Shown here in pieces: positions 36,049 to 49,648 of a stretch of DNA of 64,000 nucleotides. Within the stretch, counting starts at the first letter, position 1; each line of letters begins with the position of its first letter. The notes beneath the pieces were generated by a model, which was given only the letters and a program-made list of their open reading frames with translations, did not search any database and was not told the DNA's origin. Made by a program: the position numbers and the translations under genes. The DNA is taken from contig CM049322.1 of the NCBI GenBank assembly GCA_026874595.1, forward strand, positions 5,937,900 to 6,001,899, in the 5' to 3' direction. The stretch comes from Sipunculus nudus. Taxonomy: Eukaryota > Annelida > Sipuncula > Golfingiida > Sipunculidae.

Positions 36049-38111
36049 TGCAGATTAATTTTTCCAGACCTTGCTTCAGAAAATATAAGCTCATCCTTAA
36101 AAAAAACATAACATTGCCCTCCCTGAGGGCAAAACATGTAACCAATTATCCCACTAAAGTGGCAGGCTGTACATGTTTTACCTTAATTACAACCCGTCAC
36201 TGGAGAGATGAATAGGAGGCGCTTCTTCACTGCGATACTCAGAAACATTTCCCGGACAAAAGAAAAGGGTGTCAATATGACTGAACTGGGTAAACTTTCC
36301 GGATGACTTACTATGAATAGAAGCTATGATTTGTTCGTCATTAACAGTTTCACCCCTTTGTTTACCTTAACCTGGCGCTGTTGTACAAATACGAGTCGTC
36401 CCTATTTAATTGGCTATGTATCTCTACCCTTGAGTTTTCGTGAATATCTCAATAGTACTTGTTATTGTAGTAAAGCTAGTAATCACCGGCTAGAGAGCAC
36501 TATTAAAAAGAAAATATAAAAGAAATCACTCCTATTTGTGTTACTAGCTTTATGTCCATATTTGTTACATATTATTAATAATAGCTAGGCCATAGGTAGT
36601 TCATCCTGTACTGCAAATATAATCTAATGAATTATAACCATTCTTTTTTGTTAATCTTGTATATCTATTTATTCGTTTGTCTGTTTATATGCCTTTCTGC
36701 TGCTATTCAAATTTATCTCTTTACCATCTGTGGTGTTGAAAACACTATTTGGCTGCCTTGTGAATAAGCAAAATAAATATGACTGTGACTGAAGTAATCA
36801 TTTTTACTAAAATAAACACCTAGTGTATGTAAAAATGAAACAATGATAATGGAAGGACGCATGGAGAAAGCAACAGTATTGGGTAGAAGATAAAATCTTA
36901 GTGGACGATTGCCTCGAGAAAGCTCAGATACAGTAAAAACTTAAATGAAAGATCTTTCCTTTTAAATATTTGATAGGGTTTTCCATTTTTCTCTGGGTTG
37001 CGATTTGTTTCAACAATTAAGCTAAATTGTAAATCATTATGGGTATATTTTTTAATGATATCATATTTATATCTATATGTTTTGATCACTCAGGTCGAGG
37101 TTTTGTCTTCATAATACCTGTTTGTGAGGGCCGTGTGTCTGAATTGTTTGCAAATATTAAACTCCTAAACCTTGGAATTGTTGAGAAAAATGTTTAGAAT
37201 CTAGATTATTAAACAGAGAATTGAGAATATAATTGTCTGATTTTGTTATTCTGAGATATCCATGAAAACTTGCATTTATTTTCATTTTCTAGGTATGTAA
37301 AAAAACAGTTTGGGCCACCAAGTAGATCCTTTAGTAAAAAAAATATAGAGCATTAGAATTAGGGAAATAAAAGGGCCTGTTTAATGTTAAATACAAACTA
37401 TGCATTCTGTTACATATTCGTTTAATGACAAAAGAAGCAGATATTTGCAGATTTTGAAATAAATTCCAGTATTTTTCAAATCACGATTTTTACTTAATAT
37501 AAAGAATATTTAAATAATATTTTACAAATCAATATACTTTATGATAAACGCCATTACCATGATTTCTCTGCTTCTTAACATGACTTTACCTGGATCAAGC
37601 GGTCCTTGCTATATATGGTAAAATAGGTTTTTTATAACTCGCCCTTGCTATATATATTCGTTCTATGTATTTAAAAAAATGTAATTTTAATTTAAAGGAT
37701 ATACAATTTAATATAAAATAATATAAAAATAATATAATATAAATGAAAAATATAATATAATAATTTGTTATATATAAAAAAAATAACATTGCTCATATGT
37801 TTAAAATATTGTAAAATTATTTGCGTAAGATATGTATGTTTATATCCTCCGATAATTATTGTTTAGTTATATTATTATATTAAATTAATATGTCTTTCCA
37901 TACGATGTATAGCATGATTACACTTGCACATTAGTTGCCGTCCGTTTCGGCATGGCCTTTGAACATAAATTCCTCTAGTTTTTTGCCCCTCTCCAAGGTC
38001 GGAAGATTTTGTGAGTCTCATCTACCACATACCAAAGAGGTGAACAATTGAAACCAAACTTCACTTTTGTCCATTAAATCAAAGGTGTCGCCCTTCGATT
38101 TCTCCTTCGAT
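36049..38111. other. 5' flank of receptor A, very AT-rich
   Basis: No recognisable gene or repeat family. The receptor A promoter should be here but no motif stands out. Confidence 0.55.
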
Positions 38112-39340
38112 TTACAAAGATAACCAAGATAATAAACGTTTTGTAGTTGATCTAGGTTTGTGTGTCCAAAGATGACCTGTCAGACCAATCCGGGCACGAA
38201 AGAACCTCCCACATGTTTGACACGTGATCGGTGATTGCTGTTGAGGTAGCGGACCTCGTGTTTCCTTCTGGACTTCGCCAGTCGTGTGCAGCTGCACGCC
38301 ACGCTGTTCTATCTTTGGCTTAACTTTCCCACGTATCTGTGTTGATGGATAGTTTTCAGCGATGCCTTGAGACTGTCTTTGCAGCCCCTCCGAGGAGCTC
38401 CCATGGATTTTGTACCAGATCATAAATTGTTTGGGGGAGTCTTGTTTCTGGCATGCGGCAAATCTTACCTGCCAAGGGAATCTGGGATCGATGCAAGAAA
38501 GTGTAGGCTGATGGGAGTTAAGCACGTGTTAGGATCTCAGTGTCTGGAACTTTATCTTGCCATTTAATGTTCAGCAGTCGAAGGTCATGTGAAAGTGGTT
38601 CATTGTTATGCATGTCTTGCGAAGACATTTCACGTCTCAGCAGGTACTGATGAAAACTGCCTTGTAAACCTGAATCTTTGTTTCAAGATGGATGCATCTA
38701 CGCTCTCAGACGTTGAAGCAGAGCCTACCAAAAGCAACGCTGGCCATTGCAACCCAATTGTTAACCTCATCGTTTATATTTACTGTCTTTGACAATGTCC
38801 CGCAAAGATATGTGAATTTGTCCGCCCGATTTGATCCATGCGAATCTATGGAGGGTGTTCTTTAAACTGATGGTAAGCTCGAATTTTTCTTGCACAGGAA
38901 AAATGGTCGACGTTGTGCTGAATGTCTGATTCCGAAGATGCATTCAGGGCAAAGCCGAAAGCAGTATCTAACACTGACTCCTGGATCACCCTATTTGAAA
39001 ACATCGATTAGGATGGCAGAAGACATCATGCTGAACAGTGTTGGAGCTAGAAACAGCCTTGTTTAACACCCTTGTTGACTGGGAAGTCAAAAGCTGTCTC
39101 ACCATCATCTAGGACGCGCGCCATCATGCCATCATGGAACTGGCGGGTAACGGTCAGGACATCAATATTGGCAATAATCTTCCAGAGTCCGCCACGGCTG
39201 ACAATGTTAGGTGTTGTTAGGTCGACAAATGAGGTGTACAGGTCCTGGTATTGTTCTTGGCATTATTCCTGGAGTTTGCGAGTGGCACAGATCATGTCAA
39301 CCGTACCACGACCGGCACGGAAAAAACTATGACTCTCTGG
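38112..39340 (-). mobile_element. LINE reverse-transcriptase relic with C-terminal zinc finger
   Basis: From 39330 downward, translation in broken frames gives YTSFVDLTTPNIVSRGGLWK, TRQFHDGMMARVLDDGE, FPVNKGVKQGC, FALNASSESDIQH and VAMASVAFGRL. It then reaches an open end with CQTCGRFFRARIGLTGHLWT. These are RT and C-terminal C2H2 segments of the endonuclease-reverse-transcriptase LINEs abundant in molluscs and other invertebrates. There are many stops and the 5' part is absent. It lies between receptor A and the inverted receptor relic. Confidence 0.72.
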
Positions 39341-39868
39341 TACGTAAGCATTCAATTTTTATAAAATGTACGTCATTGATTCTGAGTAATCACTTGAAGA
39401 CTACACCAATATTATTGTACAATATTTGTTACTTATTACGATGTAACTATAAGCAAGCTATAATTAAAAAAAAACTACTTTACTCAATGTAACGAGTGGC
39501 TTAGTAGAGCCAATTGATGTGTTTGCTTCATTGAATGTGATACCAGGTTAAAAAAAACACAGGAGAGACACAAATAATAGAGAATGAAAAAAAAGAACAA
39601 GTTATCCAATAGGTTAAAGCAGCTTAATCGTTATGGAATCTCATTTCTTTTGCGGGATAAATTCCGATGAAAGAGTTGCCTATCAATCTCTTTAGTTATG
39701 TTAATTATTATGGCAAAGGGTATACAGGATAGAACACCGTGATAAAATAGTTTTTTCCACGAAAAAGTGCAATATTATTGTTTTCAGCAAGAGTTTCAGT
39801 ATAATTGTTTGAATAGATTTCGTTACTCTTTTTTAATAAGGATTATAGTTAACTCTATCATATGTTCA

Positions 39869-41570
39869 GGTTGCCCTGCAAGACGGGTCTGTGAGGCTGA
39901 TATAATGGACACAAGGTGTGTTGAAAACGAAAACACCACGATGACGTTTCTATGTACCGCTGTTAACACCACAATGAGGCTACTGGACCGGCGTGCACTA
40001 TTACATGGGACAAAAACATGAACGTGGATGTTCTAAACCGGCGTGCACTGTTGCATGGGACACACTACCTGAACATGGAAGACACTAGACCGGCGTGCAC
40101 TGTTACATGGTCAAAATACTTTAACATTGATGGTACTTGAAAGGCGTTCCCTGTCTCATGGGTCAAAATACGTTGTAGGTTCTAAACCGGCGTGCTATTT
40201 TACAAGGGACACAATACCTTAACATGGAGGGTAGTTGGCAGGCGTGCCCTGTGACATGTGTCAAAACACGTTAATATTGATGGTACTAGACTGGCGTGCA
40301 CTATTACATTGGATACTATACGTAAGCATTGAGGGTACTAAACCGGCGTAAATTGTTATATGGGACAAAATACGTTAACATGGAGCTCTTCCTATAATAC
40401 AATGCAACGACGCTTTCCTTGTTCGGAAAACAACCGACCTATTCATATATGATTTTATTTGTTGAAGGAATATTACATTTCATACAAGAAAGAAAATAGG
40501 TGATTGTTTGAATGTTTGATATTTGATATGTTGTCACATCTTAATATTTTATAAGATGATTGCATATCTAAAAGTTTTTTCGGGGGGGGGGGATTATTTA
40601 ATTGAAATTAATATTTTTGTAGTATGTAAACAACCGTGAACTTCCAAGAAAAGTAGAATTATAGTTTGATGACACGAAAGCTATTAGTTTATATATTATA
40701 AAGTCGGAGTAGTAGAGTGTACTTTTATTTTATATACTGATATACTTTATATACTTTCATCTTTTGTAGTAACCTTTCTTCATTGCTTGCTGTAAGTAAC
40801 TACAAATATTTGTTGATATTCACTCATCTGTACTACTAGATGGGGTAAACATTTGGTCTATTTGTTTCAGATGTTGCTTTGAGATACCAGGAGGCTCGAA
40901 GGGGATGTTGGGAAGACCTTCCGCGTTTCCCGGACAGTGCGACAAATACATTAAGTCCAGTATCGTCACCAGTAACCGGTGGCCCCTAGTCAATGATTAC
41001 AGAACAGGGAGCCACTTGGTTTAAGTGAAATGATATTACCTGTTACCTGTTTTCATGCCATGGCATAAGTCCTATGTTGTCTGTCCACCAGCAATCGTCT
41101 TTCCGTTCTTCTATAATTCCATACAATTTGAAGAAAACTGTCTAAACGATTGCTGCTAAATTATCTCTGTTTTAGATACTACTTGTACTACTATTACTAC
41201 TACTTCTGCTACTAATGATAATAGTAATAATAGAACAATATATTATCCTTCTGCTCTGTCCTGTTATGGAAATATTCACAATATTTGCATATAATCTTCA
41301 TTACGAAACTAAAGGAATAATAACCGTATTGACCATCAATATCCGCGATTTTATTGTATAGATAAAAAAAAACTCTGGCAAAAGCATCCCTCTGACGTTT
41401 CGGAATTAGTGAAGACTATATTACTTTTGCAAACAGACACAAGTTTGGGTTGACCTACTCTACGGAGCAGACTGTAAGAATCTCAAAGGTGAGAGCCCTT
41501 GTTGGTCCGTATTCGAACACCGACAACATATATCCAAAGGGAGAATGTAAACCAGGCTTTCAGCAAGAGA
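39869..41570 (+). pseudogene. Inverted relic of a third receptor copy
   Basis: On the opposite strand to receptors A and B. 39869 onward reads gttgccctgcaagacgg after a splice-like TTCAG, matching exon 2 of A/B (VALQDG), with a stop after about 11 codons. The exon's middle has become a 52-bp tandem array (39988-40385), and its end (agctcttcct ... gacgctttcc) follows. 40871-41025 matches CTLD exon 3 (DLPRFPDSATNT), then loses frame. 41432-41570 matches EGF exon 8 (acacaagt ... gcagactg ... accaggctttcagc) with several stops. No SRCR, later EGF or membrane exons were found, so the copy is partial and dead. Confidence 0.72.
39988..40385 (+). repeat. 52-bp minisatellite born from receptor exon 2
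   Basis: About eight diverged copies of a 51-53 base unit beginning accggcgtgcactgttacat, then gggacaca ... aacatgga. The unit corresponds to the accggcgtgcaccgttacag ... catggagctcttg part of exon 2 in receptors A and B (RPACTVTGDTVN). The remaining exon end follows the last copy, so the array expanded inside the exon after it was duplicated. Confidence 0.75.
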
Positions 41571-44500
41571 GGTAGATAGACTTCTAGATGGATTTCTAAT
41601 CAACATTGAACTTATAATTAATAGAAAAATATGAAAATTATTAAAGTATTAAGAGAGCTACAATTCTTTAACCCGGTCATTTGTTTAATAAGTCCAGAGA
41701 TATTTTGTGTCCTAGAAAAAATGTATTATAAAAATTCAACCTATCCTGAAGTGATTCATTAGATGGCATTTATTAGTCATTGTTAAAACTACACATCTTG
41801 CATTTTTCATGCAACTGAGTATCACAGATCATTATTTTTATTTTCAATAATATACAAAGCATATCACGCAGGCTTGTAAAAGGACATTAAATAATAACAT
41901 ATTTCAATAGATGCTTCATGCCGGGCAAGGTGACGCTTTCTGAATGTATCCATGAATGGACTATGATTTTGAGTTAGCAGGGATATCAATCTGTTCTGAC
42001 AAATGCAACTAAGTATTATGGCAAAATTTTAAGGGATTTTGATCTGTTAGACACTGTAAATTTAGGTTTCAAAATAGGAGTCTAGCAAAAAATGCAAGAA
42101 GCAGATACTTGACCCTAAACAATGATGAATATTTTCGTAATGTTGCTGAGACAATTTCACCAAAAACAAGATTTACTCCAAAATGGCCACCGAGAACAAA
42201 AGGTCCAAAGAAACCGGTAAGACGATCTTAGATTTCATTGGATTTATTTGTGGTAGTAAAATGGCAAACTTTTAACAATTTAATGTCTCTCAATGTTAAC
42301 ATTATGTCAGCATGCGGAATTTTAAATAAACGTGTCTTCATGCCACTCCCTTCATCAAGTGAATACACATGAATGGGTAACAATTAATCTAATCAAACTT
42401 TGTAATATTGTAAGAAACTCTTGCCAATGCCGGCAGGTTTATCTTTAGTCTTGTCATGTCATGGCATTTTTTTTCTCCTTAAGGTTTCTCGAAGAACACG
42501 CACCATTCTATGTTTATAACTGTAGGTCCTTTTTTATCTTGTGTTCACGGGTCAGGAGGATTGACACTTCTGCATGGTTTGCTCATGGTGAGAAATACTT
42601 CCAAATAAATGTCAATATTTCTTATATTTCTTATAAATAATTCATGAAATATATGCATATGTTAGCAAATAAATTATCCTGAAAAAAAACTACACCGAAT
42701 GCAGGAGTCATAATCAGCAAACTAAAAAGGATCAACAACACAATATTGCCAAATAGTACAGGCATTTTACCCGAAATAATTGGTCAACCTCACACAAATT
42801 GCAACAAAAGCAAACGCAACTGATTTTGATTCCTTGGTATGGCCTTAATGTAAGAAAAAAGTCCTAAGCAGTTGTGTGTGGGGAAAGTTTGAAAATCGTC
42901 AAATTTGCTCAGTAGAAAATACCTTTTATTTCACCATATATACATCAGCGTTCAAACGGTGTTGTATGAATAATCTCTTGGTTATCGTCTTATAACCTCT
43001 TGCTTATTCTTGTTCAAGTAGTTTTGAAATAAAGTGTATTTCATGAACTATAAGACACTATGGTACAGATATAAAATCAGCAATCTGTGAATTAAAGGGA
43101 CATCATGACATGAGCAACACTATCTGAAAATGGCAACAATAATCAAAGATCTCCGGAAAACCTTATCAATCTCCAAAGTGTTGACATACATTACAATTTT
43201 TAGTTTAGCCGCTTATAAGTCATTTGAGCTATAGTTATGACCCATTGTCTGTCATCCGTCCGTCCGTCTGTCTGTCCGTTTGACTGGCACGTTTTGGAAC
43301 GATTAGACCGACAAATCCAAAATATGACATACAATTCGATGACCATAAGTTCCCTTCTCCTACCAAGCCCAAAATTGGGCTAATGCGACTCCGGTCCTTC
43401 AAGAATTTAAGGAGAAACCTGTTGTTACACTGCCTAAAATCAAAACCCCTCGTCTGTGTTTGTTCATATTTATAAACATTTATAAATTTCCGCTATATAT
43501 TTCCTATGAACGGGCCAAAAATTAGGTCAATATTACATAATTCTTAAAAATTATGGACCAAAGCATTAATAAGATACATTATCAAAATATAAAGAAATAT
43601 ATTTTTTTGTCTTAACATGGTAACTGCTATAGTTGGAGATTTTTTTCAAGTTAACAAATATTTAATCAAGAATTAATTGTATGAAAGAAATTTTGGCACA
43701 TTTTATTCAAGTAAGCACTGCTGATTTGATTTTCTCAGCATATACACATAAGGATTTAATCGGTTAAAATATGAAATTTGAAATCAAAGCTCACAAACAA
43801 GGCGAGGTAAAATTTGACTTGGGGGGGGGGGGGGCTCTATTGTATTCACTTGCATTGCCAAGATCCACTTGCATTGTCAATAATTCCCCCCCCCCCCAGC
43901 TGTCAAAGGTGCACAGTTATTCTCAAATCACTCCCATTACCCCCACAGCAATATACATAAAGTGTAAGGGAATAATTGTTATTGCTTGAACTGTATTCCC
44001 AAAACTGAAACGCTGTTTTATCTCCAATGTAATCTACAAGATGCCATGTTGTGGTATTGTGGCTCTTAATTCCTTTTGAATAATTTCGAAAAAAGTTTAA
44101 ATCCATCAGTTTGCATAATGTGATGTTATATGAGCAAAATTAGCGATAAATGATGATGATATCTAGAATTTCGAATTGACCTATATATGTTTATCCAAAT
44201 ATATATATATGATATTTCAAATGTATGAAAATTATAAACTTAAAAAAAATGATAAAAAAAAGTGAGGAACTAATGCAAACTTTTATTCATCAATTTCCTG
44301 CCCAAGGAGAATGGGAAATAATGTGATCAGATTTGTTCGTCTACCTGTCTGTCTGTTGATTTATAAATATTCAGTAAATATGCATCTACTGTTTTTCCTG
44401 TACGAACTGTTGAATTAAGTTTCATATCCCTTATGTAAATGCAGAGATGTTGAAACTCCCACTATTCAGCGCCTCAAAATCCCTCCCCCACCATAAGTCC

Positions 44501-44579
44501 TTGTACCTGTGGACTGGGGACGTTAATTATAAGGCAACTGTATAAAATGGTATGAAAAAAAAAAAAGATTTGGATTTAA
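41571..44579. other. Unassigned stretch after the receptor relic
   Basis: A G-run at 43820-43832, a C-run at 43888-43898 and gtccgtccgtctgtctgtcc at 43258. Later receptor exons (SRCR, EGF 2-5, membrane) were looked for and not found. Confidence 0.5.
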
Positions 44580-44760
44580 TTGAACAAACGTTCCAACTAC
44601 TGAGCTATCAACAACTTGTCAAAATGTCAACCACAGATCATGGAAATGATATAGATCTCATGTTTACAAATTGCTCACATGCTCCAGTTTCACCATTAGA
44701 AAACACATGGTCAGATCACAAAGTATTATTTGCAACAATTTTCTTACTTATCAGTTCAGA
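44580..44760 (+). mobile_element. LINE-type endonuclease fragment
   Basis: The frame TTDHGNDIDLMFTN ... ENTWSDHKVLFATI resembles the C-terminal end of APE-type endonucleases of non-LTR retrotransposons (IDxIFTN followed by W-S-D-H, where Asp-His are catalytic). Only about 60 codons are recognisable and no RT follows, so this is a short relic. The assignment rests on motif spacing alone. Confidence 0.45.
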
Positions 44761-45779
44761 TCAATCATGTCAACCAATATCTAGCTTATACTACCTTTTC
44801 CGCTCAGACGTTATCTTTATTAGTTTATATTTTAGATTTTTTTTTATCACCATATAAAAAAAATCATGTAGATATGTAATGAGCACATGTTAAATCAGAC
44901 GTCATCTTGTCCATTCTTATCACAAAGTGTTTGTTTTCAGTTACACACAGGGTTTCCAGCAGTCAACTCGGAAAAACAATCTCTGACTTTTAAATTTAAA
45001 CTTTATTTATTTAATATAGCGCCTACTTTTATAAATATTTTTATTCAATGGCGCTTTACAAAAGTTCTAAATTTTTTTATGACACAAGAGTTAAAATTTA
45101 ATAAAAATCTAAGTCGAAAAAAGGTACGTTTTCAATTTTCTTTTAAAGTCGTCAAAATTTTCGCTCCATTTAACATCATTAGAAAGTTCAATCCAAAGAG
45201 ATCATCCAAATGTTGAAAATACCCGATCAGCAAACGTTTTGTTAGACTATTCCCGGACTTTCAGCTGGTTCTCTTGGAAAAAAACTAAGCCACCAAATTC
45301 AATTTCTTCTCAAAAACGTCATTCTACTGCAAACCGATTTTTTTAAAATTGTAACCGAAAAGCAAAGCAAAATGAAACTAGAAATTTGGAATTGACAATT
45401 CAAAATTAATTATTAATAATATTCAAGATCCATGCACTCTGTTATCAAGCATATAACATGTGTATAAATTTATCCCACAATAACAAAAAAATGACTTCAG
45501 TGGAACAAAGTATCTGCACTCCGTTTTGCCTTTGTACTCTGTGATCTGTGCAGATTCATGTCCTTGTGTAAAATGTTTTACTTGTACTATATATTAGTTA
45601 TGTATTACCGTTAAGAAACAGGTGGCCTTGCATTAATGGTTGGTGCTACATGTATACATTTTGTATATCAATGCTATGCATTGTCAATTTACATGTGTTT
45701 ACAATAATCTAAAGGAAATAAGATTTTACATACAGACATAACAAAACTTTAATTAAAAGGAAAAGAAAAATGTAGTATG

Positions 45780-45960
45780 AAATTATTGAATGCTGGCTCA
45801 TGACATGAAAAAAAAGGCTTCCTACCAGATAATCAACCACAGTCGCCATAGCCAGGGTACACGCTATGTGATTATTTTTGCACGTGCATCTGATGGTGCT
45901 GCAATTACTCTGACAGTTGCATCTAATAACCTCTTGGAGCGTTTCAAAAGCAGGCGACTC
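45780..45960 (-). pseudogene. Cys-rich (CXC-like) fragment, probably element-derived
   Basis: Translation gives LQEVIRCNCQSNCSTIRCTC then KNNHIACT. After a one-base shift a further YGDCG follows. The C-x-C-x3-C-x3-x-C-x-C spacing occurs in tails of repetitive-element proteins of invertebrates, but I cannot name the family. It has no start and only about 35 clear codons. Confidence 0.35.
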
Positions 45961-47796
45961 GTCATTTGACATAAACCAGACCAATCGGGGCTGTTTTAGT
46001 ATACTTTCTAACAACCCCTACATGGCGAGAACAATTCCGTTTTAACCCAGCATATCGGTCAAGCCCTCTTCATGTTTGTTGAAAATCTAATTACTACAAT
46101 ACTTTGCAAGAGGTTAGGTGAGCGCTGCACATTACAAAATTAGGGTTACCTGCTCAATATAAATTCCAACTGAGTCGTGCTACAACCCCCACCCCTACCG
46201 CACCCCATGCTTCAGACCGTTTCCACATCGACCCCCACATATGAGTCTTGGGAATTTTTAAATTAACAAATAAAGACCAGAATTGGATTCTGCGACCCCC
46301 CAGAAAAACTGAAAATGCCGTATTACATATTTATACCCTTTTGATCAATTAAATTTGATGGATTCTAGTCCTTCTGGCGGCTATTTTGGATATTCCAAAA
46401 TTTTACTACTTTCCCCCAGGAGAATATCTTAGGACTTTTTACATGTTCAAAGGATACCTTCTGGGATACAAAACAAATGAGATAGCTTTTGTTGCAATTT
46501 GTGTGAGGTTATGTTACAAAATGACTGTATTAAAAGTATCATAAAGAAAATGGTCAGGGATGCTGATTCTAAGATTAAAACTATACAGTATAGAACCTGC
46601 ACATCACCTCGTCTCAACAATAACATTACGACGAAAGGCATCGACCTTCTACAGAAGCGTGTTGAACATTCAATTAGAAAAAAAACTCCCGTCATTAATG
46701 TTTACAAATTTAACACATCAATGCTGTCTGAAGATTTGACAATATAATGTCACTGGACAGATGACATACACATGAATTAACCAATCGTCTTTAACATTCA
46801 GGGTGTTTTTACTTCTAATTCTTTGTTACAAGAAGTACTACGGCAGAAATTTATTTAAATAAAATAGAAGCGAGTTAGGGTGATCCACCATCCACCCTCT
46901 CATACAGATCAATAGCTCTGTTATTGTGAAATAACCGTAACAAATGGCAGAATAATTGGAACTATTTCTTATCGTGTTCACTGTACCTAACAATTTGAAT
47001 TGTTGTTCCTTGGGTCTTTGTTAACCCTTAACCAAATTTAAAAATTAATTTGTTTAAAACCTTTTACTAAAAGACATACGAGGCTAATGAATAATACATC
47101 TCCTGGAGGATATACTAGTATAGTAAACAACAATCTGACACGTTTCGCATATTCCAATATTAAACCAAAAACGTGTTAGGACTTGTAAGATTTCATTCAG
47201 ATGTGTAATTAGTTTCAATGGTGGTTTTGTCCGTCAGATCTAGTTCATTTACATGGGATAGCAAATGGGCACACACCAGAGAAGACTTCCAGGATTTAGC
47301 CTTTTATCTTCATAGCATGCCACAGGTGGTGAATGCGCTGGTCGTTTGGCCTGAGATGGCTGTGCAGATTTGCTACCGACATTTTCGTTTGTTTTGCCAG
47401 AATGGTGACACTTTTACCTCCACCTCGTCTAATTGTTCCTTTCTGATTTTAAACCTTTTTTCAAAGTTGCAGACTGCGACGCCCCCCCCCCCCTCCCCGA
47501 CCATCCTTGAGAAAGTCCCTGAGAATAACATGTTGAGGGTCTAAGTTTATTTTCATCTTCAAATACCCTATTTTTCCGACACACTTACTACTGTATTTCC
47601 ACCAACGGCGCTCTCGGGTTCCTCTTCATCCACGTAGATAGCCGCTCACCATCCTGGACGACTTAGTATGCGCACACCTCCACGATAAGACCCACCTCTA
47701 TACACCTATTTGTAATTCGTCCCCATGAATGCCTTTTCAAAAATGACTACCAATATGTCTACCAGAGTAAAACTAATGATTATATATAATATAAAC

Positions 47797-47875
47797 ACAG
47801 TAAAACCTCGCCTCACGACCACCCGGTAAAACTCCCACCTCGACTACCTTTGTTGATCTCTGTCGTATTTGTTTT
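47797..47875 (+). repeat. Dispersed gtaaaacctcg repeat, copy 2
   Basis: acagtaaaacctcgcctcac followed by gaccacccggtaaaactccc and acctcgactacc; short and bordered by a (TA)n tract 70 bases later. Confidence 0.4.
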
Positions 47876-47943
47876 GTTTAAACCTCGGAATAGCTTAGAC
47901 CTCTTTTTTTTAAGTCTCCAAAACCTATCAGTAAATATTACAT

Positions 47944-47947
<4 letters not shown>

Positions 47948-47988
<41 letters not shown>

Positions 47989-48016
47989 TTATATATATGT
48001 ATGTATGTATATATAT
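47948..48016. repeat. (TA)n microsatellite with ATGT variants
   Basis: About 20 TA units, then atgtatgtatgt and more TA; downstream of receptor B. Confidence 0.9.
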
Positions 48017-48541
48017 AAACATAACCATGCTAGTCAAATAAGTAAACTACGAAAACAGGCACTGCGGGGTTTGATGGAATAGCTGATTTAATGTAGGTAA
48101 GTCAAAATACAAGATTATGTTCGGGTGACATAATTCAAACCTTAATAATCGCTAGATTATATAAAGATTAATACGGAAACATTCAAGTTTTTTTTTACTT
48201 GTAAATCGATAAAACTGATCACAAGTAAAACATGAACTCAAATGTTAGGATATATATTTATTGACAAAGTTACAGCGTTCGTGTCTGTGTCTGTGCAGAG
48301 CAAAGTGGACGTAAAAAAGAATATCATATTCGCGTAGTTTGTATATTCCTGTGAGCATTGTCTGTCTAGCGTATATATAAAATATATAAGTATATATATA
48401 TATATATGTACATGCTGCATCTACTAAGTATTTCCTGGTGCTAAAACCTTCAAAATTAAAATTTCGTTCGTAATTAAAAAAAAAAAAAAAAAAATAAGAA
48501 GCGCCTGTTGAAGCCTTGTGTTACTTCTGGAAACATCCGGG

Positions 48542-49100
48542 TTACTTGTCATAGATCTCTTTGAGAAAATACGGGATCTCCGCTTGTTTCTTTTTCTTCT
48601 TTTTTGGTTTCGCAGGGAGAGTTTCCTTGACTGGCGGTAGAGGCGGCTCTGTAATATGATAGGCAAAATTCAACGATAAGTAAATTTATTTTCGCAAAAT
48701 ATAAAATAAATATAATGAATGACAATTTTAAATCATGTCACTATACCATATGTTATTTTGAACATTACCTGGCGATTCCTCTTTTCTCTCGCGTTTTCTC
48801 CCGGTTTCCACATACCATTGTTTCTTTTTCTGGCTAGAAAATACAAAAATGACGTCAACATCAGCTCAAAAGAACTTTTATTTTTACTTCCATTTCTGCC
48901 TCTAATGATGTATTGGAGAGTATGGTATTTTACAAAGATAGAATAAAGAATGAGGGTCACAGAACCTTATCATTCACGACGGTAATATATAAAAGTATAA
49001 GTTCACGGACAAATACAGACGTGTATGTATTCAATTCTGAAATACTCTTCACATATATGCATATGTTTGTCTGTCACACTTTGCATAAGTATGGGATATT

Positions 49101-49151
<51 letters not shown>

Positions 49152-49648
49152 TATGGTTTGTAATGAAGTAAAACCTGGCCTAAGACCACCTGGGTTCAAC
49201 GAACACCTTAACACAAATACCACATTGTACGGGTCCCGAATATTTGTGGCTGTATATATAAGACCTCACTCGGTCAGCGACCACACAAAAGCGACCACGT
49301 TATCAAGATCCCGATGATGTTCGTTATTTCAAGAAATGACTCAAATTTTTAGATTACGCCGATGTAATGAAATGACAGTGAATAAAAGATACTTTTCTTT
49401 AAAGCAAAATTGAAGATTTTTTTACACTTAAACTCACTACATCTTGTAGTACAAGATCTGTAATACGACAGCTGCCACGGCTATAATAGCCAGAAAGATG
49501 AAGGCGTAGGCGACCGGCTCAATCTGACTCTCACACTTCTTGACCGGTGTTTCTGTCACGTTAGCACCAACTTGTCGTCCAGCGTCAACTCCACTGTTAC
49601 ACGTTGGACAGCGGGGACAAAGTGAGAGGTCACAGGCTGCGACTACAG
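48542..49648 (-). CDS. Receptor B exons 13-15: stem, membrane helix, Lys-rich tail
   Basis: Exon 13 has CPRCPTCNSGVDAG, the sequon NVT, the helix VAYAFIFLAIIAVAAVVL and YYKM, ending in TA before GTGAGT. Exon 14 starts with C (Tyr restored), then QKKKQWYVETGRKRERKEES. Exon 15 continues EPPLPPVKETLPAKPKKKKK and ends FLKEIYDK then TAA. The tail is about 60 residues, strongly basic with a proline-rich stretch, and shows no similarity to the tail of receptor A although the membrane helices are nearly identical. Confidence 0.75.

Larger units (their letters stand above)
46015..48541. other. 3' flank of receptor B
   Basis: Short frames only (46499-46747 and 47218-47544 have no recognisable motif), a C-run at 47483-47494 and the repeats listed separately. 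Confidence 0.5.

Noticed and set aside
47218-47544. 108-codon frame
   Set aside because: No splice-supported neighbours or motif; ends in a C-run-derived proline stretch.
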